Source: CAVSWT01 sp963731745
Lineage (GTDB): Bacteria > Bacteroidota > Ignavibacteria > Ignavibacteriales > Ignavibacteriaceae
Reading direction: 5' to 3'
Assembly: GCA_963731745.1 (NCBI GenBank)
Contig: CAVSWT010000014.1
Location: 62,001 to 126,000, forward strand
Length of the DNA stretch: 64,000 nt
Position 1 is the first letter of the stretch. Every line of letters starts with the position of its first letter. This document shows positions 26,924 to 36,166 of the stretch, piece after piece. Below the pieces are notes generated by a model. That model did no database searches. It was not told the DNA's origin and saw nothing but the letters and a program-made list of their open reading frames with translations. Position numbers and translations under genes: made by a program.

Positions 26924-28360
26924 ATGCAAAAATTTTTTAACCTGAGTTTATTTATTCTTTTCTTACCCACAATTATAAGTGCACAAAAAATACTTTCTCT
27001 AGATGAAGCTTTATCTATTGCGCTTAGTAAAAGTTACAGCATTAAATCAGCAGAGTATTCGCTTGAAAGTTCACAAAAAACTCTTGAAGCTTTACAAAGA
27101 GGTTTGTTAAGCAGCGTTAATCTTGAATTTGATTTACCGAATTATTCACAAACTTTGTCGAATCAATTTAACACTCAAACCGGAACGGAGCAATTTTATA
27201 AATTTGGTTTTACCACTTTTGAAGGAAGAGTGTTTTTTAATCAACCAATAATTTTTTCCAACGGAACATTTTCATTGGTGGGTTCATTATGGAAAAGAAA
27301 TCAATTTACTGCGGCGATAGAACCAATTGATTATTATTCAAACTTAAGCTTACGATTGAATCAGCCTTTGTTTACCTTCAATAATCAAAAAGCTAGTTTG
27401 AAAAGAGCTGAAATTAATCTCGAAAAATCTGAAAGAAATTATACTAAAGCTTCAAAGGATATTGTTTATAGTGTAACATCTTCGTTCTACAGATTATACC
27501 AAGCTAAAAAAAATGTAGAAATTGCTGAAGAAAAAGTTAAGCAAACAGAAGTCTCCTATTCCACGGCAATGAATAAATATAAAGCTGGATTAATTGCCGA
27601 GGTAGAAGCGCTGCAGTTAGAGGTTGACCTGGCATCGAGCAACAATGAATTATTAAATTCTAAACAAAATTACAATGAGATAAAAGATAATTTTAAAATA
27701 TTAATAGGATTAAATCTGGATGAAGACATTGATGCGTCCGCTGTGCTTGAATATAATCCAATAACCATTGATGAAAACGCAGCTGTTGAATTTGCATTAA
27801 ATAATAATACTGACTTATACAATATGGATGCAGATATAGAATTAAGTAATTTGAATATTGATGAAGTTGATTCAAGAGGAAATATTTCAGGGTTATTGTC
27901 GGCTAATTTCGGTGTAAACAAAGTTGATAGAAAATTTGAAGAAATATTTCATGATTTTTCTGAAGATAGAAGTGTGGTTTTTACACTAAGTGTACCCGTC
28001 TTTGATTGGGGCAAAAACAGACGGGAAGTTGAAGCAGCTGAAGCACAACACAAACAAGTGAAATTATCATTTGAAAATCAAAAGGAAGTTGTTAAAAAAG
28101 ACATTGTTGCTTTAGTTAATAAAATTAAATCCGCCAGAGCCAGGGTTGAGGTGTTAAGCAAAAGCGTTGAACTTGCTCAAAAAAGTTTTGATATCACTTT
28201 GAAAAGATTTGAGGCTGGAACAATAACAAGCTTTGATCTTTCTCAAATGCAATTGAGATTAACCGATGCTAAAATCAGCAGCTTAAATGCATTAATAGAT
28301 TATAAAATTTCTTTGGCTGATTTAACCCGAAGAACATTTCACAATTTTGAAAAAAATTAA
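26924..28360 (+). CDS. TolC-family outer-membrane efflux protein
   Basis: 478 residues with a signal peptide (1-20, cleaved near ISAQK). Two copies of the outer-membrane efflux repeat are visible: first half beginning LSLDEALSIALSKSYSIKSAEYSL, second beginning NAAVEFALNNNTDLYNMDADIEL, each with long helices (KSYNY-type FYRLYQAKKNVEIAEEKV and SVELAQKSFDITLKRFEAG) and the late SFDLSQMQLRLTDA element. The fold is a trimeric periplasm-spanning tunnel. It ends one base before the stop of the convergent sensor kinase gene, with no obvious terminator between them. Confidence 0.92.
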   Translation: MQKFFNLSLFILFLPTIISAQKILSLDEALSIALSKSYSIKSAEYSLESSQKTLEALQRGLLSSVNLEFDLPNYSQTLSNQFNTQTGTEQFYKFGFTTFEGRVFFNQPIIFSNGTFSLVGSLWKRNQFTAAIEPIDYYSNLSLRLNQPLFTFNNQKASLKRAEINLEKSERNYTKASKDIVYSVTSSFYRLYQAKKNVEIAEEKVKQTEVSYSTAMNKYKAGLIAEVEALQLEVDLASSNNELLNSKQNYNEIKDNFKILIGLNLDEDIDASAVLEYNPITIDENAAVEFALNNNTDLYNMDADIELSNLNIDEVDSRGNISGLLSANFGVNKVDRKFEEIFHDFSEDRSVVFTLSVPVFDWGKNRREVEAAEAQHKQVKLSFENQKEVVKKDIVALVNKIKSARARVEVLSKSVELAQKSFDITLKRFEAGTITSFDLSQMQLRLTDAKISSLNALIDYKISLADLTRRTFHNFEKN

Positions 28361-28361
28361 A

Positions 28362-29792
28362 TTACGCTGGATGCTTTTGGAAAATGATTTTAAACTCTGT
28401 TCCCTTTTCGAGTTCTGATTTTACAACAATCTTCGCGCTGTGCCATTTAACAATTGCATTTACGACAGCAAGCCCTAATCCAGCGCCGCCAAGTTTTCTG
28501 TTTCTTGATGACTCTACTCTATAAAAATTATCAAATATTTTTGATAATGACTCTGATGGAATTTCTTCTCCCTTATTTATTACACTGATGCTTACGGATA
28601 AACTATCCGAATCACCCTTTAAAATAATGTCTGCATTTTCTCGCCCATACTTTACAGCATTGTCAACTAAATTTGAAATTGCCTGTTTTAACAGCTCTTT
28701 GTCAATATCAATTTTAGCATTAGTATTTGATTGAACAATAATGTTAATATTTTTATCGGCTCCAAGAATCTTTAAGCTTTTACCCAGGCTATTTAAATAT
28801 TCATCTAAATCAGTTGCTACTTTATCAATAACCACTAATGAGTTTTCCATTTTTGAAATAAAAAATAAATTGTCGACGATTTTTATTAACCTTAGAATTT
28901 CTTCATAATTACTAGACAAAACCTCTATATATTGCTGTGGAGTTTTAGAAGATTTTAATGCTATTTCCGTTTCACCTCTTAATATTGTTAAAGGAGTTTT
29001 TAATTCGTGAGCTGCTGAGACAGAAAATTGATTCATATAATCCATCGAGGTTTTAATTCTACTTGTCATCTCATTCATCTTTTTTACCAATCTTCCGTAT
29101 TCGTCGTTAAATTGTTCGCCTTCAATCTTTTTCGAAAGATTATGTGCGGTTATTTCTTCCGTCTCTTTAATTATTGAATCAATTCTTGATAAAGACTTTT
29201 CCGAAAGAAAAATTCCGCCGGCAATTGAGATGATAAAAAATAATGGCGCGAGATAGACATAAATATTTAACAAGCTGCTCAATGATTGGCTGATATAGTC
29301 TCTGTTTGAAGCAACAATTATTTGATAATCATTTTTATATAAAACTGCAGCAATTAAATCCTTAGATGACAAGTTTAAATTTTTATATTTAACTATTTTA
29401 GATCCAGCCACAGGATATTTAATTGAGAAAAATTCGTTCCCAAGATTAACTGATTTGAAAATAATTTTATCATTATACTTTACCTGAATAAAATTATTTC
29501 TTGGCCTGTTTAACAACTCTGAATAAATTATATCCCATAACAAATCTTCGGAATCAGTATAAACTGAATCCGGCGTAAATGTTTCAAAATTAATTTTATT
29601 CTGAACTAAGACCTTATTAATGATCTCAGCTTCAAATTTTAAAGACTTTTCTAAATTACTTTCCAGGCTTCTATATAAAGAAATATATAACAATCCGCCC
29701 AAAAGAATTTCCAAAACCAGAAAAATTAAAGAATACCATAAAGTAATTTTTATTCGTGAAGATGAAAGAAGATATTTAAATTTGCTGGACAT
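28362..29792 (-). CDS. Membrane sensor histidine kinase (CusS/BaeS-like layout)
   Basis: 476 residues with two membrane helices (about 14-36 and 172-195) around a 135-residue periplasmic sensor, a HAMP domain (about 195-245), HisKA with AAHELKTPLTILRGE (His262) and an ATPase domain with NLVDNAVKYG, SVINKGEEI and GGAGLGLAVVNAIVKWH. The G1 box is diverged (VINKGEEIP where DxGxGI is usual), as in several CusS/ArlS-type kinases. It is downstream of the OmpR-type regulator gene (40-base gap) and converges on the efflux operon, making that operon a plausible target. Confidence 0.92.
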   Translation of the reverse strand: MSSKFKYLLSSSRIKITLWYSLIFLVLEILLGGLLYISLYRSLESNLEKSLKFEAEIINKVLVQNKINFETFTPDSVYTDSEDLLWDIIYSELLNRPRNNFIQVKYNDKIIFKSVNLGNEFFSIKYPVAGSKIVKYKNLNLSSKDLIAAVLYKNDYQIIVASNRDYISQSLSSLLNIYVYLAPLFFIISIAGGIFLSEKSLSRIDSIIKETEEITAHNLSKKIEGEQFNDEYGRLVKKMNEMTSRIKTSMDYMNQFSVSAAHELKTPLTILRGETEIALKSSKTPQQYIEVLSSNYEEILRLIKIVDNLFFISKMENSLVVIDKVATDLDEYLNSLGKSLKILGADKNINIIVQSNTNAKIDIDKELLKQAISNLVDNAVKYGRENADIILKGDSDSLSVSISVINKGEEIPSESLSKIFDNFYRVESSRNRKLGGAGLGLAVVNAIVKWHSAKIVVKSELEKGTEFKIIFQKHPA

Positions 29793-29832
29793 TTTATTTT
29801 ATCTGACTAGCAATATTAAGAGTGGTGGAAAG

Positions 29833-30505
29833 CTATTGGTCTTTTATTATGTAACCGATGCCTCTTATAGTTCTTATTATGGGGTTATCACTGTTGTCTA
29901 AAATTTTATTCCGAACTTTATTTATGTATACATCTATAATATTAGTTTCGGTATCAAAGTGGTAGTCATATGTATGTTCAATCAACCTCGTTCTGGAAAC
30001 TACTTTGTTTTTATTTTTCATAAGATATTCTAGAATCGCATATTCTTTTGGTGTTAACGTAATTTCTATATCATTTTTTACTACTCTATGAGATTCTAAA
30101 TCGAGAATAATGCCCCCAGCGCTTAACTTGGTAGATTTTGCTTTTTCGTTTCTTCTTAACAACGCCCGCACTCTAGCTAACAGCTCTTCGAAAGCGAATG
30201 GTTTTGTTAAATAATCATCTGCACCCGCATCTAAGCCGCTTACTTTATCCTTAATGCTGTCATTAACGGTTAACATCAATATTGGGATGCTTATACCTCT
30301 TTTTCTTAATTCTTGAGTAACAACATTTCCGTCAAGAAACGGAAGCATAACATCCATAATTATCAAATCATATTCTTCTGATGATGCCAGCCTTAAACCT
30401 TCTTTACCATCGATAGGCGGTATCAACAGTATAATATTCTTCTTCCATTCCTTTTTTAATAAAAGAAGAAACTTTCTTTTCATCTTCAATAATTAATATT
30501 CGCAT
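29833..30505 (-). CDS. OmpR-family response regulator, one frame break in the receiver
   Basis: A DNA-binding two-component regulator. The long frame starts at 30489 with a senseless N-terminus, but the ATG at 30505 opens a second frame reading MRILIIEDEKKVSSFIKKGM and EEEYYTVDTA, which joins the main frame at IDGKEGLRLASSEEYDLI after removal of one base near 30416-30419. The restored protein has about 224 residues: receiver with acceptor Asp in LIIMDVMLPFLDG and YLTKPFAFEEL, then the winged helix (about 130-222) with TLTPKEYAILEYLM, TRLIEHTYD, DVYINKVRNKI and IRTIRGIGYII. Sits between its kinase and a terminator. Confidence 0.88.
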
Positions 30506-30522
30506 AGTGTAAATTTAAAAAA

Positions 30523-30552
30523 AAGGAGGAGAGTTAATACGCTCTCCTCCAA
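30523..30552 (-). terminator. Rho-independent terminator of the His-rich protein gene
   Basis: A perfect nine-base stem (30525-30533 with 30542-30550, GGAGGAGAG/CTCTCCTCC), loop of eight; on the minus strand it is followed by a run of eight T. It separates the small basic protein gene (ends 30576) from the regulator gene (starts 30505). Confidence 0.88.
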
Positions 30553-30575
30553 GATTGACACATAAAGGAACTCTT

Positions 30576-30902
30576 CTATTCAGTTTTAGGTTTATTTGAA
30601 TTCTTCTTGGTGTGTTTCATATGCTTATGCATTTTATGTGTCTTAGCCTTTACGCTACTTTTGCTTGTGGAGGCTACATTTGTTTTTTGATTTGTTGCAG
30701 CTTTCACATCATTTTTCATCTTTGCGTTTGCTGTTGTTTTAGCATCCTTAACATCTGTTGTCTTGTTCTGAACAGTCGTTTCAGTTTTCTTTATTTTATT
30801 TTTTGATGAGGTCTCCGTTTTCTCTTGGGCGAATCCTGAACTAACACTAAATACCAGAACGATAAAAGCCAATGTAGCAGAATAAAAAATTTTAGCTTTC
30901 AT
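30576..30902 (-). CDS. Small exported basic Lys/Thr/His-rich protein
   Basis: A 108-residue protein. The signal peptide (1-25, cleavage after GFAQ or GFA) is clear; the mature part has no globular pattern and is almost entirely Lys, Thr, Asn, Ser, Ala and Val, ending in a cluster of His, Met and Lys (KTHKMHKHMKHTKK). Low-complexity cationic periplasmic proteins with His/Met runs can bind metal ions or polyanions; neither is shown here. Ribosome site AAGGAG. It lies just upstream of the OmpR-type regulator and kinase and has its own terminator, so it is a candidate target of that pair. Confidence 0.7.
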   Translation of the reverse strand: MKAKIFYSATLAFIVLVFSVSSGFAQEKTETSSKNKIKKTETTVQNKTTDVKDAKTTANAKMKNDVKAATNQKTNVASTSKSSVKAKTHKMHKHMKHTKKNSNKPKTE

Positions 30903-31254
30903 ACAGCCGCTCCTTACAATAATTATTCTTTTATTTGTTGATTTATAAATTTGTTAATTAACACAAGTAAAAGTAGTTGGTGATTATTAAGCTATTCTTA
31001 AAGGAAGATTAAGAAAAATTAATCAATTCAAAGCAAAACCAAATAATTGTCATTAATAGGTAAGAATTTTTTGAAAGGCAGGTAAATTAACTTGCTGTAA
31101 ATCACATTGCTAATTCTAATTAGTCATATATTTCATCAATGATTTTGGTATTATACTTAAAAAAAAATTTATTGCTGTAAATTTTAAATTTAATACATCT
31201 CTTCTAAGAACCTTAACTAACTTTCATAATCAATATTTAATTACGGAGGGCTCT
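30903..31254. other. 352-bp divergent intergenic region
   Basis: It lies between two divergent genes for small exported proteins. Good ribosome sites are present at both ends (AAGGAG for the minus gene, GGAGGG at 31245-31250 for the plus gene). It is very AT-rich; no convincing repeat, RNA or regulator half-sites were recognised. Confidence 0.5.
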
Positions 31255-31776
31255 ATGAAACTATTTCGTATTGTTTTGTTGAGTGTACTTTTGCTGTCCA
31301 CTTTTATTTCTGCTCAGGTTAAAGATATGCCTGAGATGAAAAGCAAGCTTCAAGAAATGGATAATCAATTTGCTGAAGATATGATGGCAGGAGATAATTC
31401 TAAAATGCTTGAAATGTACGCTGATGATGCTATTTCCTTACCGAGCTATTCTCCAATGATGAAGGGCAGAGAAAATATAAAGAAAGCCATGGAGATGGAT
31501 GCTAACTCAGGAAATAAAATGACTGATTTTAAAATTACAACTACGGACGTCTTCGGCAGCGGCGATATGATTGTAGAAATTGGAACTTATAAACTAACCA
31601 TGGAAATGAAGGGAATGGATAGTCCTATAGATGATCATGGTAAATTTATGACGGTTTACGAAAAGCAAGATGATGGTTCTTTAAAAATAAAAGCTGACAC
31701 ATGGAATTCAGACATGAATCCCTGGATGAACAATGGAGACATGGATGATACAATGAAACAAGATGATAAAAATTAG
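31255..31776 (+). CDS. Secreted SnoaL-like/DUF4440 protein, Met-rich
   Basis: 173 residues with a signal peptide (1-20, cleavage near ISAQ). The mature part follows the SnoaL-like (DUF4440/nuclear transport factor 2) pattern: a helix LQEMDNQFAEDMMAGDNSKML, then YADDAISLPSYSPMMKGRENIKK and beta strands ending in LKIKADTWNSD. Such cone-shaped folds occur in isomerases and in proteins of unknown role; no catalytic residues can be assigned. The protein is unusually rich in Met and Asp, especially near the C-terminus. Ribosome site GGAGGG; a terminator follows. Confidence 0.78.
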   Translation: MKLFRIVLLSVLLLSTFISAQVKDMPEMKSKLQEMDNQFAEDMMAGDNSKMLEMYADDAISLPSYSPMMKGRENIKKAMEMDANSGNKMTDFKITTTDVFGSGDMIVEIGTYKLTMEMKGMDSPIDDHGKFMTVYEKQDDGSLKIKADTWNSDMNPWMNNGDMDDTMKQDDKN

Positions 31777-31793
31777 TATTTCGATCTTCTGAT

Positions 31794-31828
31794 AAAAAAA
31801 CCCGGTTCATATAAAGCCGGGTTTTTAT
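31794..31828. terminator. Bidirectional terminator
   Basis: Stem CCCGG (31801-31805) with CCGGG (31817-31821), extended by A-run/T-run pairing on either side. It lies between the convergent genes ending at 31776 and 31847 and gives a T tract in both directions. Confidence 0.85.
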
Positions 31829-31846
31829 TATTTATTATGCTAACTT

Positions 31847-33925
31847 TTATAGTCCCAATGACTTTAAATAAGCTTCGTCGTTAGGCGGCCTGCCTAAAAA
31901 TTCTTCAACCATATTAATTTCTTTTTCACTTCCGCCTTTTGAAAGAATAACTTGCCTATAACGTTTTCCAACTTCTTCATTCATAATTCCGTTTTTTTCA
32001 AACACAGAAAACATATCCTGGGCGTAAACTAAGGCCCATAAATAACCATAGTATCCTGCCGAATATCCCATTAAATGCCCGAATGCAGCCTGCATGTGAG
32101 TTCCTTCCAGGTAAGGATAAAAGGTAATTTTATTCTGAAGGCTCTTTAAAACATCGGTTGTTGATTCATTTCCTTCGGGATTATATTTATCATGATAAGT
32201 GAAATCAATAGTACCGTAAAATATTTGCTGAAGAGTTGATAATCCTGATCCAACATTTTTAGCAGCGTACATTTTATCAAATAATTCTTTTGGCATTACT
32301 TTCCCGGTTTTGTAATGCTTTGCAAATAGTTTTAATGCATCATAATTCCAAACCCAATTTTCTAAAAGCTGAGAGGGAGCTTCAACAAAATCTCTGGCAA
32401 CAGAAGTTCCGGCTAAGGATGACAATTTCGCTTCTGTCAATACAGCATGCAGCACATGTCCAAACTCATGAAAAAACGTTTCAGCATCACTATGAGGCAT
32501 CAAAGAAGGTTCGTCTTCAGTTGGCTTCGGAAAGTTGCAAACTAATGCCGCTACAGGCATTTGATAACCATTTATTGTTTCTTTTCCGCTAATCATAGGA
32601 AAACTGGCTGCGTGAGAAAATTTGTTTGCTCGGGGAAAAAGATCCAGGTAAAAACGTGAAATAACTTTGCCGTCCTGCAAAACATTAAAAGCCCTCACAT
32701 CTTTCTGCCAAACGGAAGCATTTTTAATCTCTTCAAACTTTACTCCAAAAAGATGCTGGGAAATTTGAAAAAATCCATCCAGCACATTATTCAGTTCAAA
32801 ATATTCTTTAACTTCATTCTGATCTAAATCATATTTTTGTTTTAAAAGAAGATTATCATAAAATGATGATTCCCATGGTTCAATTACTGAAACTGTTTTA
32901 TCATTTAAATAATCTCGCTTAACTTCAAGCAGTTCGTCATAATCCTTTCTTGCTTTTGCCTTTACCTTTTCAGCTAAATTATTTTCAAATTTCCATACAG
33001 CCTCCGGAGACTTTGCCATCCTATCACCTACACGGTAACGCGCGTAAGAATCATAACCAAGCAGAGCTGCCATTTTTTTTCTTTCAATCAAAACATCTTT
33101 CAATACTTCCAAATTTTTGTCGGCAGCTCTATTTGTGTATTTAATATAAAGTTCTTTTCTTGCTTTTTCGGATTTGGCAAACTTCATGAAAGGTTTATAC
33201 GATGGATAAGAAAGTTCTATTTTATAATTTCCATTTTCTGTTCGGTAGGCATTTTTGTAATCATCAGGCAAGCCATCAATTTCACTTTCATCGACGATTA
33301 AAGAATCTTTATATTCCGCGATATTTTTGTTGAACAGTAATGATAAATCTGATATTTTATTTTGAATAGTTTTTAATTCTTCCCTTTTTTCTTTTGAAAG
33401 TGCAAATCCGTTTCTTTCAAAGTCACGAATAGTGTCATCGACAAACTTTTTCTTGTATCCGGTTAGATTTTTTGCCTCATCAGTTTTGGAATAATCTTTT
33501 ACAGCTATATATAAATTTTCATCTAAGCTGATATCGGTTAAAAATTTTTGAAAAGATGATATGCCTTCATTGGCAGCTTTCCTAGTATCATCATCAACTA
33601 AAACGTTTCCCATTAAATAAACTACCCCATACACATTATTGACTTCATTATAAATATCATCCAATGCAAGCATAGTATTATCAAAATTCCGATCTTCTTT
33701 TTTAACATTATAAATTTTTGTTAAATCATTTTTTGCTTTTTCAATTGTCACTTCTGCTGCTTCATTAATATTTGCTGATGACAAATTTGAAAAATCTATC
33801 ATTTGGTTGAATTTCAACATGAGAGGATTTGCTGGATTATTTTTAGACTCTGGTTTATTATTTGAAGCAAGCAGCGTAATTGAAACAATTAATAAAATCA
33901 GACAAGAAAAGAATAATTTTTTCAT
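31847..33925 (-). CDS. M3-family zinc oligopeptidase, exported
   Basis: A 692-residue metallopeptidase of the thimet oligopeptidase/Dcp family, which degrades short peptides. The catalytic zinc site is FFHEFGHVLHAVL (HEFGH, residues about 485-489), with the downstream glutamate region FVEAPSQLLENWVW, and AAGYYGYLWALVYAQDMF near the C-terminus, as in M3A enzymes. An N-terminal hydrophobic signal (about 3-20) suggests periplasmic location, unlike cytosolic PepF or OpdA. The frame opens at TTG 33928, but ATG 33925 has better spacing to GGAG and is chosen. Confidence 0.93.
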   Translation of the reverse strand: MKKLFFSCLILLIVSITLLASNNKPESKNNPANPLMLKFNQMIDFSNLSSANINEAAEVTIEKAKNDLTKIYNVKKEDRNFDNTMLALDDIYNEVNNVYGVVYLMGNVLVDDDTRKAANEGISSFQKFLTDISLDENLYIAVKDYSKTDEAKNLTGYKKKFVDDTIRDFERNGFALSKEKREELKTIQNKISDLSLLFNKNIAEYKDSLIVDESEIDGLPDDYKNAYRTENGNYKIELSYPSYKPFMKFAKSEKARKELYIKYTNRAADKNLEVLKDVLIERKKMAALLGYDSYARYRVGDRMAKSPEAVWKFENNLAEKVKAKARKDYDELLEVKRDYLNDKTVSVIEPWESSFYDNLLLKQKYDLDQNEVKEYFELNNVLDGFFQISQHLFGVKFEEIKNASVWQKDVRAFNVLQDGKVISRFYLDLFPRANKFSHAASFPMISGKETINGYQMPVAALVCNFPKPTEDEPSLMPHSDAETFFHEFGHVLHAVLTEAKLSSLAGTSVARDFVEAPSQLLENWVWNYDALKLFAKHYKTGKVMPKELFDKMYAAKNVGSGLSTLQQIFYGTIDFTYHDKYNPEGNESTTDVLKSLQNKITFYPYLEGTHMQAAFGHLMGYSAGYYGYLWALVYAQDMFSVFEKNGIMNEEVGKRYRQVILSKGGSEKEINMVEEFLGRPPNDEAYLKSLGL

Positions 33926-34062
33926 CAATTTCTCCTATTAAAAATGACAATTAATATAAATATTTTTGATTCTGGGCGGTACATAATTTTGATGGATGGA
34001 AAATATTTGGGATGAATATCAACAAACAAGAACTAATTCTAGAAAATAAGTTATTGTCTAAC

Positions 34063-34836
34063 TCATAAAACTTTCAAGAGCATTTCTATTGCGATTCCTG
34101 CAATAATTAAAGCGAGTGAATACCGTAAAAATTTAGGTTGAATTTTGTGGCTTAAATTACTTCCGATTGTTACCCCTACAAGAGAGCCTAAAACTGCATA
34201 TAAAGTAATTAGAAAATCTACTTGTCCCGCAATAATTTTCCCAACACTAGCGGTAAAAGATGTGAATAATACAATGCCTAATGTAGAACCAATAGTAATT
34301 CTGACCGGAACTTTTAAAACGGTTATCATTAACGGCGCTAATAAAAACGCTCCTGGTGCGCCAACCATCCCGCCAAACAATCCAACCACTATCGAAATAG
34401 TGAGAGCAAGAGTTCTGTTAAAATTGATTTTTCCAGGGTTGTTGTCATCAAGATTTGATGACGTCTTAATAAACATTAGAACCGCGCCGGTTATAGCCAT
34501 AATAGCGAAAACCAAAATAATAACATTTCCGTTTACAAATTTTGAAAATATTGCTCCAACTAATGCAGATATAGCCATAGGAATTCCGATAGTATAAAGC
34601 AATTCTTTTTCAACGCTGCCGTGTTTTTTGTGAATAAAAACGCCGACTAAAGACGATGCAAAAACCTGAACACTCGTAAGCCCAGATATGGTTTTAATAT
34701 TTAGCTTTTCTGCTCCGAATAGCTGAGGCAAGTAAAGATAGGCGGGAATCAGGATTACAGCACCGCCTAATCCAAGAATTCCGGAGATGATTGACACACA
34801 AAGGGAAATTAGAAAAATTACTATGAATTGTTCCAT
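34063..34836 (-). CDS. TSUP-family (TauE/SafE) membrane permease
   Basis: 257 residues with about eight hydrophobic helices and the family's pseudo-repeat: GILGLGGAVILIPAYLYL near residue 20 and GLFGGMVGAPGAFLLAPLM near 155. TSUP proteins carry small sulfur compounds or sulfonates across the inner membrane. The gene directly follows (5 bases) a persulfide dioxygenase-rhodanese gene, so transport of sulfite, thiosulfate or a related sulfur species is likely, by context. Confidence 0.88.
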   Translation of the reverse strand: MEQFIVIFLISLCVSIISGILGLGGAVILIPAYLYLPQLFGAEKLNIKTISGLTSVQVFASSLVGVFIHKKHGSVEKELLYTIGIPMAISALVGAIFSKFVNGNVIILVFAIMAITGAVLMFIKTSSNLDDNNPGKINFNRTLALTISIVVGLFGGMVGAPGAFLLAPLMITVLKVPVRITIGSTLGIVLFTSFTASVGKIIAGQVDFLITLYAVLGSLVGVTIGSNLSHKIQPKFLRYSLALIIAGIAIEMLLKVL

Positions 34837-34841
34837 AAAAA

Positions 34842-35942
34842 TTATGCTCTTACAGCTTCATAACCGCCTACAAGCCAGCCATAAGTTCCACCTTCTAGAT
34901 TCATTACATTTTTATAGCCGTTTTTAACTAGATAATGCGCAGCTTCGTATGAACGATTTCCACTTGCGCAAATACAAACTATGCCTTTATTCTTATCAGC
35001 AGGAATCTCATTGATCCTGGAAGTTAATTCTCCAATTGGAATATTAACGACCCCATCAATTTTTCCAAGCGAAAATAATTCGAATGATTCTCTTACATCC
35101 AGCAAAAAGAGGTCTTTATTTTCATTTAACATGTTTGCAAGCTGAGCAGAAGTAATAGATTTAAATTCATTTTTATCTTCAACAATTCTTTTTGCTCCGC
35201 ACTGCAAAGTCATCTTTCCTCCATTAGCCACAGCTTCTGCTGCCGGAGGGAAAAAATCCTTTACAAATTCTACATATTCTTGCTTCGTACGTTTCTTTAA
35301 AAAGGGATTATTTTTAAGTTCATTTTTTAATATTGAATATTCATTATCTTCATAATCATGACCGGGATATATTTTTGTGTTTTCAGGAAGAGAAGTTATC
35401 TTCTTGAAAAGGCTATCAAACTGTTCTTCAGGGTTTCCGCCCGGCAGATCGCTTCTCCCTGCCTGACCGATTAATAGCAGATCTCCTGTAAAAACAGCGT
35501 CGCCAACCCATATTGATATATGATTATCTGTGTGTCCTGGAGTATGCAATATCTTAAATTCTAAATCGCCTGAGTATATTTTATCATTATCATTAACATA
35601 CTGATCAATTTCAATTTTAGCATTTGCTTCAAGAATATCTTCGATTCCAAATTTCGCAGCATGTTTTAAAACTTCAAATTTATTTTTTGTTGCTTCATGC
35701 ATTATTATTTTAGTATCCTTGAAATATTCTTTCAATTTTGCCGCACCGCTAACATGATCAGCGTGAGTATGCGTGTCCATAATATGACTTACATTAATTC
35801 CTAACTCATCAATCAAATAACTAATTTTTTGAACATCTTCAATATTAGGATCTATAACAGCGCCCACTTTATTATTTTTATCATAAACTATATAAGAAAG
35901 CGTACCTGTTCCATCACTGGAACGAATTTGTTTAATTTCCAT
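34842..35942 (-). CDS. Persulfide dioxygenase-like MBL protein fused to rhodanese
   Basis: A 366-residue cytoplasmic protein. Residues 1-240 are a metallo-beta-lactamase domain with THTHADHVSGA (metal-binding HxHxDH), LHTPGHTDNHIS, TGDLLLIGQAGRSDLPGG and IYPGHDYED, matching ETHE1/persulfide dioxygenases that oxidise glutathione persulfide to sulfite. Residues about 262-366 are a rhodanese domain with FLLDVRESFEL and the active-site loop CASGNRS. Such fusions couple sulfane-sulfur transfer and oxidation in sulfide detoxification. Upstream of and probably co-transcribed with the TSUP permease. Confidence 0.9.
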   Translation of the reverse strand: MEIKQIRSSDGTGTLSYIVYDKNNKVGAVIDPNIEDVQKISYLIDELGINVSHIMDTHTHADHVSGAAKLKEYFKDTKIIMHEATKNKFEVLKHAAKFGIEDILEANAKIEIDQYVNDNDKIYSGDLEFKILHTPGHTDNHISIWVGDAVFTGDLLLIGQAGRSDLPGGNPEEQFDSLFKKITSLPENTKIYPGHDYEDNEYSILKNELKNNPFLKKRTKQEYVEFVKDFFPPAAEAVANGGKMTLQCGAKRIVEDKNEFKSITSAQLANMLNENKDLFLLDVRESFELFSLGKIDGVVNIPIGELTSRINEIPADKNKGIVCICASGNRSYEAAHYLVKNGYKNVMNLEGGTYGWLVGGYEAVRA

Positions 35943-36166
35943 TTCCTTACCTAAAAAAATTTAATAATGATTGTAAAGTATGATGAATCAATTGTAAATT
36001 GGTTTCAAAATAAATCAATAGACCATAATAACCAACACAATTTTTTTATAAAAATAATTTAATTGGTGAACTTTACTATTTTAGAACCCTACTATTTTAT
36101 GATTGTAAATTACTATATTTGTCTTCAATTAAAATAAAAAGAATCAGTCTTAGTGAATAAATTTTC

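Noticed and set aside
30981..31000. GG-N10-GC sequence as a second sigma54 site
   Set aside because: -12 box reads AAGC rather than TTGC and the -24 box is poor; likely chance.
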